Counted from the stretch's first letter, positions 25,655 through 39,095 are shown. The stretch is DNA of 64,000 nucleotides from Adineta ricciae (GCA_905250025.1 CAJNOJ010000128.1:124001-188000), one strand, 5' to 3'. Numbers and translations are program-made. Notes: generated by a model from the sequence alone, not told the origin.

Positions 25655-26485
25655 TTACGAGTAATTCGTGTCGTAGGATGAATTTGGCCGATTATTCGAT
25701 GCAGCTGATGATTGTCTTGAGTTATGTTGTTGCGAGCTTGACGAGTAACGTGATGAAACTGTCTTAATATGGTTTTGATGTTGAGAAAGTAATGGATACA
25801 AGCATTCGTCGAGCGTATTCGTTTCACAGTAGAGTTTTATTGTACGTAAGAGATAATCAGTTTGGATGAGCAAATGATTAGCCGCAATAAAAACATCATC
25901 ACGATTACTGTCACGAAAATAGGCTTTGAGTGTGTTACTAAAATGTTTACTATATTTGATGAATTCTTTCTTTTCGTTTTCTAATGCTTGTCGACCGTCG
26001 AGTGTTTTAAAGTATTGATAAGTATTGGAGACACTGTCGAGTGTTGTCTTGATCGCACTTGCTATTTCTTTGATTGTCTCGAGAAAATCACGTTTTTCGT
26101 TGATGTCATCTGGAATTCGACTTAAGATGCGCTTTAAACTTCGAGAACGCGCATTCAATTCTTGGAATTCTTGTTCACTACGTGACAACGAGATGTAATA
26201 CGGTGATTTATCACAATATTTCTCGAGTTTAAGTGTTAATTCATTCATATTCATTGTTGCAGATAATAACGGCGTTTCTTTATTGATAAACGATTGAAGA
26301 AACGTGTTCGAAAAGCCCGGATAAATCTCTTCTAATTTAAATAACGTTGTACGAAGATCCGATTGGATGTCTTTGTAACCCGATTTATCCAACTGATTGA
26401 TAACAGGATATAAAATATTCGGTAAGACAAGCGCATTCGTTGGATTAACATTGGATGGAACTGAACTTTCGCTGATTGATGACAT
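25655..26485 (-). CDS. PDCD10: programmed cell death protein 10 (CCM3)
   Basis: A scaffold protein that binds GCKIII kinases and the STRIPAK complex and has roles in cell polarity and Golgi organisation. A single coding exon from the ATG at 26485 encodes about 276 residues, against about 212 in human. The dimerisation half includes LPNILYPVINQLDKSGYKDI, and the C-terminal FAT-homology part is strongly conserved: EFQELNARSRSLKRILSRIP, FLETIKEIASAIKTTLD, KKEFIKYSKHFSNTLKAYF, then a block ending LLRTIKLYC. Beyond the normal end lies a roughly 50-residue Ser/Gln/Asn-rich tail that looks disordered. A splice acceptor 16 bases upstream of the ATG suggests a leader intron. Confidence 0.93.
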   Translation of the reverse strand: MSSISESSVPSNVNPTNALVLPNILYPVINQLDKSGYKDIQSDLRTTLFKLEEIYPGFSNTFLQSFINKETPLLSATMNMNELTLKLEKYCDKSPYYISLSRSEQEFQELNARSRSLKRILSRIPDDINEKRDFLETIKEIASAIKTTLDSVSNTYQYFKTLDGRQALENEKKEFIKYSKHFSNTLKAYFRDSNRDDVFIAANHLLIQTDYLLRTIKLYCETNTLDECLYPLLSQHQNHIKTVSSRYSSSSQQHNSRQSSAASNNRPNSSYDTNYS

Positions 26486-27046
26486 TAGAACAGAAAATGA
26501 TCTACAATTGAATGATGACACACAAAGAAAAGAAACAATGTCGACAGGCAATTAAATGTTTCAATATTCAATCGATTTCTAGACCTTCAATCAGTACACG
26601 CATGTTCAACCTTACATAACATTGCACAAGGTACATAGAAAATTCTGGTCTTCTTTTTCTCTCTTTTCCTGAATTATTCACACTCTACAGTACGGAATAA
26701 CTCGCCTATTCATCCTATTCAAATCAATTCTAGCTGAGTCTATTGTCAACGGATTATCAAATACCTTCCGACGATGATCACGAATATAAAAATCTAAAAT
26801 CTATTCATTAAGACATAAAAGTGATTTTGAATCTACTATGATCATTTAAATTGTAATCAGCGAAAACAAATAACAACAAAAAAATCTCGTGCAAACGCCA
26901 TAGCTAAATTTCAATAAACATCGTCTAACCTCTCCGATGAACGCAATCCTATTGGTCGAAAGAATATTCCAATAAATAAATACGTGTTGATAGTAATTGT
27001 TGAATGACGAGTGTATATATCTATTTATATTTGACTTGAGACAATA
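26486..27046. other. divergent intergenic region between PDCD10 and SFSWAP
   Basis: About 560 bases between two genes transcribed away from each other, likely a shared promoter region. No gene or clear motif was identified. Confidence 0.5.
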
Positions 27047-30000
27047 ATGTCGAATATAAACTTATTTCCTGAACTAGACGCTGAACAGGATTATGACAAT
27101 GGACATTATCATGCAAAAGAAGAAGAAGAGTTGATTGTTTTTGGTTATTCGTGCAAATTATTTCGTGATGATTTCTCTGCGAAAGCAATTGATCGTGGAC
27201 AAAGTCTGATTCCATGGAATGGGGACGAAAACGTGATGATTGACAGGTGTGCACAAAACGACTTTTTGCTTTGTTTAACTTTTTTTCTTTCGAATAACAA
27301 GAATATGAGACTAAATCAAACATTTTCTCTTTGTATATCGATATGTTTTTGTGAGATTTTGAAAAATTTAGATCTCGACACGGTAAGTATCGGTAGTGTT
27401 TATTTCCGATTTTAGGCAAAAATAAAAATCTCATATGTTAAATTGGCTTTTATCAGGTGAGAAAGCTGCTAATTGTTCCTCAATTTGGTAAGTTTATCTT
27501 CTCACTTTCTATGTATTCTATGAACCTTTGAATAAATTCTTACACGTTATCTTCAATTCTCTTTTTTATTGCAGTCGCGTACGCGGACAAATCATCTAAG
27601 AAATAAATAAGAGCATGACCGAGTTTTCGAGAGAAACAAATAAAACCATTTTTGAGACAAATAATTAACATTTGCTTTGTTATATTTGCAGGTATGACTG
27701 TCGTGGACATTTATCGGATTTAACAATATGGGATAGTGATTTAATACGAAAAAAAGCTGGATATAGTCAAGATGAATACATGAATGAGGAAGAAAAACGA
27801 ATCGAAGACGAATGTGAGCAAGAACGATACTTAGAACTGCACAGAGACATTGAAAAAGAAGCATTACATCAAGGTAAAATTGAACTATGTGTATTTCTTT
27901 TTCTACAAGATAATTTTTTACTTAGAAGAGGAGTCGAAACGTAACAACACAGAGAAAAATACTTACAATCAAGTGGGATTTAACTATCAAGAACCAGAAC
28001 AATCAACAAAGAAGGCAACAGAAGGTAATCTGATGAAGAATTGGTTCTATTAGAGGAAGAAACTAACTCTTTTATTATTTCCAGAAGTTCCACAACCGCT
28101 TGATGACGATGAATATGAGCCATTTTATCCATCGGAGAAGTTACAGATACCCTATGGAATGGATATTGTAAGTTTGTTGATTGGCGTTGCATGAGTAATA
28201 ATCTTCGATGTTCTGTTTCAGCCGGAATCGATAAAATTGAATGCGGTGATTGAAAAAACGGCGGGTTTTGTTTCGAAATCCGGTCTTCAAATGGAAATCG
28301 TTCTTAAAACCAAACAAGCCAACAATCCTCAGTTTGATTTCCTTAAATACGATCATTATCTCAACCCATACTATCGTCATTTGATCATTATGATCAAATC
28401 GGGAAAATATCGACCGAATGTTGACAATAATTCGAAGACAATTACACAGAAGAAGAAATCGAATAAAAATGGTAAACGAACAATTGTGAATTATTCATTT
28501 CTACTCATTGAATTTTTTTTTCTATTTAGGTTTCGATCAGAGTAGCAGCCATGATGAAGATGAAGGCGGAGATTCCTACTTACATCCATTGTTACGTGGT
28601 AGTGGCGCGAATAGTGATAGTCCATGTGGCCCGAAGAAAACCGATGAAAGCTTACGTATACCAGCTATTCCAGTGAATATTCATAACACCGCCTATGGAC
28701 AATTGATTAAGAAATACGAACACCTAAGGCCTCGTGAAAAGTAGATTTAATATTCTCTTTGTTTTCAAATGTAAAGAATTCAATATTTCAGAGTTGTCAA
28801 AGAAAATGACGACGACAAAATGTCACCCAGATCGGATGACGTCTCCTCGTATGTATCAACTAACATCGTACTCTGGTTTTGTACTTGATTCTTTCTTAGA
28901 CCAAGATCAGAATCGTCTCCGTCAACTATGGTCATTCCACCACCGCCTGATGTCAAACCCATCATTGATAAATTGGCGGAATACGTAGCGCGCAATGGAA
29001 AGGAATTCGAACAATCCATTCGAACAAAAAATGATCCACGTTTCGGATTTCTCGAACGTGATCATATACACTATAACTATTATCAATTGAAAGCGCAATT
29101 GTGTGCAGTGAGTTTGTTTGATAGATTCTTTTCATTATGATGCTTTTCTGCGTGTAGCAAGAGATATCTCGAAGTAAAGCGGAAGAAGATCAACAGAGTT
29201 TGTGTAACAATGAGCAAGTTGTTCATGGACAAGGTGTAAAACTAGTATTGAAAGCAACGACGGACGGATCGTCAACGCCGACGTCAAGCCGTGAATTTCA
29301 ATCGGATGAAGATTCAAATTCCAATCAACAAAGTAATTTCTATTGAATTTCTTATTCTCAAAGCACTTGAAAATAGTCTTTACCCGGCAAATATAACACT
29401 CCGGGTGCACATTTTCAAACCACATATCGTGATAAATGATCAATCTGAATGTGTTATGTTGCACAGCACTTGAATATCTCTCAGCATGAGTACCTATTCA
29501 TAATATAATCTTTATTGAATCAGTGAATAGTTGATCGAAGATGATTATGTCTGTCAGCATCGAGTTACTAATTATAGAAGTACTTTTATCGATTTGGACG
29601 AAATTTCATGTGTAAATATGATTTAGATGCTCAAGATGACAATGGCGAGTTTATTGGCCCACGCCCACCTTCTCCGCAGTTTCTTGAACGAATGCGTAAA
29701 CAAGAAGAACGGCGCGATCGTGTTAATGGCTTCGTCCGAGATAAAATCACTCGTGATAAGCAAGAAGAACGGAAACGAAAAGCAGAGATGCTTGTGCAAC
29801 AATTGAAAAGTAAAACAAACGACACTGTATCATCGACAGCAGTCGTAGCTGTTGATTCGAACGAATCGACGTCGACATCGAACAATACCAATCCAGTCTT
29901 GATGGAGAAATTACTAAATGTTAAAAGCGAACGTTCATCATCATCGGTGAAAACCTCACCACGGCAATATCATCGTTCAAAGCAGTCGAGATCATCGTCA

Positions 30001-30990
30001 AAATCTCGAACTCGCTCGAAATACTCTCGCCGGTCAAGATCGAGAAGTAGTCATCGACGCGCGAAACACTCATCTCACAAGTAAATAACTGCTTGTCACA
30101 ATGTGTTCTTTACTGACAAATTCTAGACGATCACGTACACGTTCCAAATCTCGAAGTCGTCATCGTTCGAAAAAATCGAAAACGTAAGTAGCATCTCCTG
30201 TTATCTTCCATTAAAAAATCACTTTTTGTTCCATATTTCAACACTTTCATACAGCCAAATATATATGTATATGTATAGTCCTATTCAAATCGCTTAGTCA
30301 CACACACATACTAGAATCCTAGATTGATCGGATAAGATTGGCAAACAAATTCATCTATCATCTTTTCTTGCTGTCAGGTATCGTAGAAATGGATCATGTT
30401 AGCTTTGTTTTTTTCTATCTATTTTCTTGATTTTATCGAAAAAAAGACGAAATTTGTTCATTTCATGTTGCATTTTATAGTTCGAAATCCAGTCGCGATC
30501 GTCGCCGGCACCGACATCGCCGTCGTCGACATTCCTCGTCATCCAGATCGACTTCATCGACTTCTTCATCGGTATCTCGATCATCTTCATCTACATCTAC
30601 CTCGACTTCTTCGCGTGATAGAAAGAAGAAGAAGAAAGTCAATCATACTGATGAAGATCGGCAGAAGAAACCTCAAACATCGTCCAAGTGAGTTTAAACA
30701 AGATAAGAATCTTAGTTTACCCTTTTATCAACGAAGTAAAGTATAACCTTTCGGAGGATTCGATAAGAACAGTATTGATGATTACACGCAATTCAAACCT
30801 GCTGACTTTGCACTTTCGAAACGAAACAACAGAAATGAAATTAGATTAATCAAATTCTTTTCGTTCTAGATGGGATCAGCGCGAACCAAACAAAGCGAAA
30901 ACGGAATCTATATCAAGTGAAACGAATTCAGCTATTTCATCACTACCAATGAACACTAGCGCAACGTTATCGAACAGTACTTCAACTTGA
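27047..30990 (+). CDS. SFSWAP: splicing factor SWAP (suppressor of white-apricot homologue)
   Basis: A nuclear SR-like regulator of alternative splicing. About 13 exons join in phase from the ATG at 27047. The N-terminal DRY/EERY domain reads [19 protein letters not shown] and continues after intron 1 with [16 protein letters not shown] and [17 protein letters not shown] module 1 (28221-28430) carries [14 protein letters not shown] and [22 protein letters not shown] module 2 (28928-29105) carries [20 protein letters not shown] and [14 protein letters not shown]. An Arg/Ser-rich region (about 29930-30690) is spread over several small exons, and the protein ends [10 protein letters not shown] at 30990. 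Intron 1 (27247-27691) is about 445 bases, much longer than most others in the gene. Drosophila su(wa) controls its own level by retaining early introns; here intron 1 ends in stop codons if retained. Confidence 0.93.
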
Positions 30991-31237
30991 TATATATATA
31001 TGTAAAAATTGAAGACCACGAAAAAACGATTACACAATGTGAAAATTTTTCTTTTCTCTCTCTCTCTGTCTATTTTGTTGTTATTCTTACTTTTTCTCTT
31101 CTTTCTTGATATATAACTAGTCTGATTCAACTTCGACGAATATTTACTGAAATAAAGCAAAAAAATTTTTTTTTTTCAGAAAGAAGAAAAAGTATAAATC
31201 CACTTTCATTTCGTTTCTTTTTTTCGATACGATCAGG

Positions 31238-32899
31238 ATGAAAAGTTTCTTAGCACGATCGTTGTGTTCTTCCATAAAACAAGTAAGACAAATTTACAAT
31301 TCTATTGTTCACCTTCGATGATCGGTTTTATCTCAGGCACAGCAGATCAATTGTAGACGATTGAAATGGACTGGACGAGAATCGTTACGTGACATCGACC
31401 CGGAAATGTATGGATTGATTCAAAAAGAGAAAAAACGACAAATCCAAGGTTTAGAAATGATAGCATCGGAGAATTTCACATCTCGTGGCGTCCTCGAAGC
31501 GCTCGGATCATGTTTGACAAATAAATATTCTGAGGTATTCAATTCAAGAGAGATTTTCTATTGATAATTGAGAGAATTTTCAATTTCTAGGGTTATCCAG
31601 GTGTACGCTACTATGGTGGGAATGAATATATCGATGAAATTGAAAGTTTAACACAAAAACGTGCGCTTCAAGCATTTGATTTGAATCCTGAAGAGTGGGG
31701 CGTGAATGTTCAATCACTATCTGGTGCACCAGCTAATTTCGCTGTTTACACCGCACTTCTCGAACCACACGGACGTTTGATGGGCTTAGATCTACCTGAT
31801 GGTGGTCACTTAAGTCATGGCTATGCAACATTAACAAAGAAAATATCTGCCACTAGTGCCTTCTTCGAAACAATGCCCTATAAAGTCGATCCTAAAACCG
31901 GCCTTATCGATTACGACCTTTTAGCTAGAACATCGAAATTGTTTCGTCCAAAACTGATCGTAGCAGGCATTTCATGCTACTCTCGAAATTTGGAATACGA
32001 TAAATTTCGTTCGATCTGTGATGATGTTGGTGCTATACTTCTAGCCGATATGGCTCATGTTAGTGGCCTTGTTGCTGCAAAGGTCGTAGCGAATCCATTT
32101 GAACATTCTGATGTTGTGACAACCACAACACATAAAAGTTTACGTGGACCACGCGCAGCATTGATTTTCTTCCGACGTGGCATCAAAAAGAAGCAGCCAA
32201 CGAAAAAAGGTGGAAAAGATGATCATGTGGAAACGTATGACTACGAAAGACGAATCAATGAAGCGATCTTTCCCGGATTACAAGGTGGACCACATAACAA
32301 TACGATTGCAGCGATTGGCATTGCTCTGAAGGAAGCTTCTTCGAATGAGTTCAAGTCATATGCTAAACAAATTGTTAATAACGCCAAGCAATTAGTGAAA
32401 TCACTTCAAGACAAAGGCTATGTGTTTGTGTCCGGTGGTACAGATACACATCTAGCGTTACTTGACTTACGCCCCCTTGGACTTGATGGTGCTAAAACTG
32501 AAAAAGTGCTCGAAGCTGTCTCGGTTGCTGTGAATAAGAATACATGTCCCGGCGACAAGTCTGCACTCAAGCCATCGGGTATTCGTTTAGGTAAATTAAA
32601 ATCGCAGCATTTTCTAAAATTATTCATCACACATTGTTTTCTCAGGCACACCTGCATTGACAACCCGTGGCTTTCGAGAGAAAGATATTGTTGAAGTAGC
32701 GAACTATGTCGATCAAGCAATCAAATTAGCTGTTGAAATAAACAAATCGAATGATAACAAGAAATCCTCGCCAGTAACATTGAAAGATTTCAAAGAGAAT
32801 ATGAAACGTAGTGAACATGCAAAGAGTATTCAAAACTTAAAACAAGCAATTGAATCATTTGCCGAAAAGTATTCCATGCCTGGTTATGATGAAATTTAA
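31238..32899 (+). CDS. SHMT2: serine hydroxymethyltransferase, mitochondrial form
   Basis: A PLP enzyme interconverting serine and glycine with tetrahydrofolate in one-carbon metabolism. Four exons: 31238-31282, 31337-31534, 31591-32590 and 32646-32899. The N-terminus ([18 protein letters not shown]) is basic, lacks acids and fits a mitochondrial targeting peptide. Core motifs include [41 protein letters not shown], the block around [12 protein letters not shown], the PLP-lysine loop [15 protein letters not shown], and [11 protein letters not shown]. The final exon encodes [10 protein letters not shown] and a helical C-terminus. A short Lys/Gly-rich insert ([13 protein letters not shown]) precedes [11 protein letters not shown], as in other animal SHMTs. 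All catalytic elements look intact. Confidence 0.95.
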
Positions 32900-33993
32900 T
32901 CTTTTCAACGTATATACATGATTATTTCAAGTATTCCATTCTTGTCTTGTCTTCTGCTCGAGAAATGATTTACTCGTGATCTATTTATTCAGTGTTTCTT
33001 TTTCATTTCAAAATAAAAACAAACTTACTGCTAGTTTAGCTGGTAATCCTCACATTTTTCAAAGCGGATTCAGTGCAAACGACAGTGTTCTACAAAGCTT
33101 AGTTTATGAATAGTACCTCGGAATTTCATCAGAAGATAAAAGCGATGTGAGTAAAGATCAATCTTTCGAGAACATTGTTGTTATCCTTACTGAACACGAT
33201 ACGGATTAGAAGATCAAAGCTCACCATCTTCCGCAATTTAGCTCATCCAAATCGTCAAGTACAAAGTATTCAGGATCTTATGATTCTCTATTATTCGCTA
33301 ATAAAATCATACTCATTAGAATTTCTAAAATATAGCTATTTTCCGGTAGTTTTACATAATTAATGAATATAATAACTTGTTGTCTTCATTTGTTTTCAAG
33401 GATATTCTGTGGGTGTATGTTGCTCAACTTTCTTAACAATATTACACTTCTCTTCCACCACGTTTCAATCCAATCACGGTAGCTGATAATCAAATAAGTC
33501 AATGTGCTCATACCATTCTAATAAAATAAGACAATGGGATTCAATGAATGTACTCAAAATAACCGTTACCACTCTCATGAATATTTCAAACAGAAACTAA
33601 CCATTCGTCTATTTTTCCCTTTCATCCCATTTAATTATTAACTAAGAAGTTAAGCAAGCTACTGATTGTCTATAATTTGCAATACAAGCATATCATCATG
33701 ATGGTAGAGACAAAGAAGTAGCATGTAGTGAATTAGTGAAGAAGGTCACATATGTGTAGGTTGACGAATTCTCTCAGAAGTCATGCAGGAAGAACTAGTA
33801 CAAGACACATGACATATTGAATTAAAGTTTCTCTGTCTCTAATTGATACATATATCACATTTACTCGTACATAATATCGGTGACAATGGCTGTCAGACGT
33901 GATTATATCAATTGACAAAAATAGTTTCTATTTAGAAAATTAATACGAAAAGAAAAGAGAAAAGGGACAAAGTTTTTATTTTCATGTATTTTA
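32900..33993. other. intergenic region between SHMT and GPCR genes
   Basis: About 1.1 kb of AT-rich convergent 3' flank. An AATAAA-type signal occurs about 115 bases after the SHMT stop. I see no coding signal. Confidence 0.45.
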
Positions 33994-35383
33994 TCATAAT
34001 GCCACACGCGCAGAGAGATTGTTGAGCCGATTATTCCTCAATGAATTTGTTGTTCGTACGATCAAGATTCCACGTGGACTATCTGCAGTTCTGGAATACG
34101 AATAGGAATTGCTATCACCTTTAGGTGGGTTGAGTCGAGACAGTTTTCGCGGATCATCGGATATCATCAGTTGCCTTTGCGTTTGAGTTCGTTTTTGGCA
34201 ACAATCTTTGAGACAACAACAGTGACGACACATGATTTGCAACGTATAGCGAAATTTCGAATTCGTCAACGAATAGATAAAGAAATTGATCGAATGATTG
34301 ACAATTAGCAAAAGATTCGAGAGGAATAATAAACACATGAATATGAATGCTTTCGGATGACCGCATGGATTTCCATCGATAAGGCCGAATAGTGTCAAAA
34401 CAAGTACAGGTAGTTGACAAATTATATTACAAAAACATATGATTAGAACCATTCGTGTTATTCGAGATTTTGATTTTAAACGTTGGGCGACGACCTCCGA
34501 ATGCAAAATGAATTCCTTCGATTTCTTCGTTCCGATTTCACGATTAACAATGCGTATTAACAAAATCCACAGGATTAAGCATATTACCCACGGGCCTAAT
34601 AACGACAATCCAGCTGATATGACTTTAATCACATCAAGCGCATCGCCATTCGAATAATAATAATAATATGGTACAATTGACAGTATACTAACAAGAAAAA
34701 TGACAATCAACGCTTTACGTTCGTTTTCGCTCGAACAATAAACTTGCGAATAGAGAGGTTTAACAACAATCATCAATCGGAACGATGTTATCATAACAAC
34801 TGAAAATAAAATTTCTCAGCAATGTTCGATGCGAAAGGAAAATCTTACCGATCCAGTTTGAGCAAAAGGTTGCGCCTGTTGCTAAAGGCATAACAAACGA
34901 GTTTACAAAGCTGATCAAATTATGGTTATTCTTCGGGCCATAATAATATATAATATGAGGAATACATGCAAGAGTAGGAGCGACAATATCACTGATGGCT
35001 AGCCCTTGAAGTAAATTGTTCACGCCGCCTTTTCGCATTAATCGACGATTCAGGACAATTAGTGTCAGGATGTTCCCTGATGAATAAAATGAATTTTCAA
35101 ATCAATTGTTTTTCTTTTTCATGACTTTGAGAATAACTCACCAATGTTTCCTAGAATCATCAATATTAATTGAACGATACCCCAGATAATTCTTCCCGAT
35201 AGGCCTTCCAAGGCATCACCAATCAATTGATCTAAAACATCAACAGATAGACTTGAAAAGTTCATTAGTTTTATTTGATTTACCAGCACATATAGTCGTG
35301 TTATCGATTAGAACTAATGCAGATTCGGTGGTCGAATTGGAATTCAATTGAATCGATGTTGTTAGTAGAAGGTCAGTATGCAT
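33994..35383 (-). CDS. class A G-protein-coupled receptor, ligand unknown
   Basis: A seven-helix membrane receptor in about four exons. The start at 35383 gives a short extracellular N-terminus with NSTT and NTT glycosylation sites. TM1 lies in IIWGIVQLILMILGNIG, and TM2 in NLLQGLAISDIVAPTLACIP. The TM3 end reads VVMITSFRLMIVVKP, so the usual DRY is replaced by SFR. TM4, TM5 (VISAGLSLLGPWVICLILWI), TM6 (ITRMVLIICFCNIICQLPVL) and TM7 (NHSINFFIYSLTNSKFRYTL) follow. The TM7 pattern is close to invertebrate peptide receptors of the FMRFamide-receptor type, in which NPxxY becomes NxxNFFIY. A Cys cluster (CRHCCCLKDCC) after TM7 is a likely palmitoylation site. Confidence 0.8.
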
Positions 35384-38300
35384 TGTAAGTACTTTCTAAA
35401 AGACACAAAGTTAAATCACAATGCGCAAGTCTGCAGCATCACCAACAATAAACAAATCCATCAAACTGACAGTGAGTAAAAGGAGAAAATTTTCAAAGAA
35501 TTGTTTCTAATTTCCTTATTTACAAGAGTGTGCGCAGAAGAGACATAAGACTATCAACAAGAAACAACTTAACATTTGTCGCATTCAAACATTTTATGCT
35601 AATAGGAAGTGAACTATGCCAGCATACACAATAACACAGATCTTCTCACACTTTTAATGGAAAACCTCTTCAGAACACCTGGAAAATAATTGTACGCATC
35701 TGTTAATTTCTTGAATATTTCAGAAGTTTTCACCGATGAATTTGTCCGTACTAACTGATTCAATCTTAACACTAATTATCTTGTCTTCAAAACCCTATTC
35801 TATGTTTCAATCAACAATCCTTGTACTATGGTAATGAATAAGGAAGAGAATTGTCTATTTCCTTCTATTTCTCTTCTATCGTTGACAACTGCCATTTCTC
35901 TTTCTCTCAAAACAAATATATATATATCAGATAACTCATCATCGCATCGCACTAGGATAGAATATTTCCTCATCAGTGCTTATATATTAAAAAGAAACAT
36001 TACAAGGCAAATTCTTTACATTCCAATAAAAATACCGGACTTGAGACTCACTTCCTTTCACAGTCAAAAGGCAACGCGTAAAACCGTCTGGATCATCAAA
36101 AGTAAAGAGGAAAAAGTGAACTTACAGGAAGAAATTATCGATCGACAAAAATAGAGGCTTAATATTACACGAGAAATACATTAGCTTTCACGCAACATTT
36201 TTTATTTAATCGTCGTTCTTTAAATAGATAACGTTAGAAGACTTATTGCATACGAGATTATGGGCAAAATGCGATATATGATAACATAAAAATTAGTGCA
36301 ATATTTGATCCTTACTATATTTTCAGAGATTACTTTCGATAGAGTAATTAGCATATGAAGCGCATCATAGAATACAATGCGAAGTAGCTTCGGGAAATCT
36401 ACTAGAATCAATTTTCTCTATCAAAAAATAATCAAATAATACTGTGTTAGATGATTGATGAGTGGGCTACATTCATCATCTGTGGGTTTAGTAACTTAAA
36501 TAAAAACCAAACATAGGAATCTATTCGTGTGACATTGAAAGGAAAGGAACAAAAACAGCGTTGTCACTATTCAACAATGATCATTATGGAGGATCCATAA
36601 AACTATTTTCTCTCTTGAGATTCTATGCAAAATACATTGACGAAGCATTCCAAATGATACTCTCGTCATCAAGGACTTCAAAATAGTAAATAGAAAAATA
36701 GATGCGCATCTCACCTTACCTATTGTTTGGCTTTGTTCGTCGGCAAATGATTTACATTACAGATGACACCTTTAATATAAATCATAAATACATCTAATTA
36801 ATAATCATGCATGACTGTTCGGTGTCGTTTGGAGGGTCTCTACATTTTACGTATTTGCATATTCATCTTCTCATATTTGATAGAAACAAAATTATTAAGT
36901 AAATAGTATATGTTGACCTACATATAAGCTAATGCTTTGCAGTTTCTTCTTAATACGTAATGCTACGATGTTAGATCCGACTGAGAGAACTACTTAGAAC
37001 TTTCTGACAGAAAAATCCTCGAATCTCTTGAATTGCTCATGTCTATTCACAAGTCTAGTGGTGGTTGTTACATAAAACCTCCCAAAGATCTCGACGAATC
37101 GCAACCGATATGCTTGGTAACAATTAGGAACTAGCATGGCGGAAGACGATGATTTTCATTTATAGTGTAACGTTTGAAAGACAAACTGTTCCTGACAGTG
37201 CATTAGACAGCTGCATAATTACCTGGTAGAATTCATAACCTGTATGGAGAAAGTTTGCGAATTGTGGTAGATATATCATAAACATAGGTATAGTCACAAA
37301 CCTGAGCACAGTAAACCGAGTGTAAAACCTCCCAGTCGAAAAATTCATTATGGTCATGTCAAATACTCTATGGCACATGACATTTCAGAAGTGATTCATC
37401 CTAGATCGCTTCAATCCATCCGGAGACATGTAAACACCCCCTCTTTCGCACTAATAATTCATTTCAAAGGCTGCTTAGTCATGTGATAGGAGAGAGAGAG
37501 GATCTACTTGGTCGATCTGAAGTATTTACTAATGAGAATGTGTCAACTGGATGAAACCGTATTCAAAGAATAGTTGGGGATTCTTATGATAATAAAAGCT
37601 TATGTAAATGACTTATAAACTTCTATTCATAATCAGGATGATAAGTAGGATGTCAAAACAAAGCTCTGACATATTTACATGCTTTGATTTTGACGTTAAT
37701 GGAAAATTTTATAGAGAGCTTCCACTAAGAGAACTTAATTTAGCTAAAAGTACCGATGTTTAATCTACAAATATATTCTAGAAAGCTTTTTTTGTTTATC
37801 TTCCGACGTTGAATTATCTTCTCAAACTTTTCTCGTAGAGCGGAGAAAAAAGAACCATTTACTTATCTCGATAACGAATATATAGAAACTCAAAAGAAAG
37901 CACCTTTTAACTATCGTTTCTCTCAATTTTTAATCCCGTAGGTACTCAAGAAAATTTCATGTCTTAAATGACTCCGTAAAAGCATTGTTCTTTCTTCCAC
38001 TATCATTGTTTACATCGGGGAAATTCGCTCGCCGCAATATCTTTTCCTTCAATACAGAAAACACACTTTGAATATTATCAATTGTTCACATCTTGCTTTG
38101 CAGTTAGATTCTTAACGAATATTAACCTTGAACTACCCGAGCGAATTGATATAAGACATTGAAACTACAATAGTCTGACGAGAAAATTCTTATTCTTACG
38201 CATATTTTTCAAATACACCTACTTTGCCATTTGCCCACGAGCGCCCTAATAAATGAAAATGATCCGAGCGAGTTTCTCATTGCATTATATTACAAATAAA

Positions 38301-39095
38301 TGAAATAGAAAAGAAAAGATATATGTCTGTAAATGTTTTCGCCGATTTTTCCTTCCGTATGTTCGTGTATTGTTATAAAAAGCATAAACCAACGTTTCTA
38401 CGTTTTAGCCTGATCTGGCTTTCATGGCCCTTTCTGTGACAACATACAAACGGAAAACAAGATCATAATATCTTCTTGTAATTATAGTATTCATTCGAAA
38501 TTCAAACAGACGAAGAATTCTGTCAGATCTCGAGAGATCACTTAAGAAAATGAGATCATCGCGTTTTCAACTATTTATAACCATTGAACATTCAAGGGAA
38601 CTTTAATCAATACTATAACGTTCCATCGTTTTCTTATTATTATTCGAATCTTTAATTAGAAATGTTCCTGCGAAATTTTTTATTCATGTCACGTTTTTTG
38701 TGCCAAATTACAGTTCTCTTATCAATGGACCTTTAATAAAATCTTATCGGATTTAAAGTAACTGAAAAATAGCTAACAAGCAACTTCACCTTTTCATTTT
38801 CTCTCTATTCGCGTGTTTATTTGTCTTCGTTCTGACTCGAACAACATGCGAAAAACAAATCCCTTTGCCTGTTTGCTTTTCTTCTTTATCCCGAACTGAT
38901 TAACAGGCATCACGACGCATAGTTTCAAGACGCTCGAGTGTACAAGAACACTGCCGGAGAAGAAAGCAAATATATTATTTTATTTTCAGTTCAAATTAAA
39001 GAATAGAAACGAAATATTGTCTCCCATGACAACATTCGATTCTTAACGTCTCTTGTTTTGTCGGTCGAAAAGCGAACAACCTAATTATCTGCATC
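35384..39095. other. large apparently non-coding gap
   Basis: About 3.7 kb between the divergently transcribed GPCR and TTLL genes. It has frequent stops in all frames, no recognisable family in the short open frames (for example 35828-36154 plus or 37160-37378 minus), and no obvious terminal repeats. This is by far the longest gap in an otherwise compact window. It may hold distal regulatory elements or an untranslated RNA, but I see no specific evidence for either. Confidence 0.45.

Noticed and set aside
30001..30690. Arg/Ser repeat-rich DNA considered as a tandem repeat array
   Set aside because: It is explained by the coding RS domain of SFSWAP, spread over small exons.
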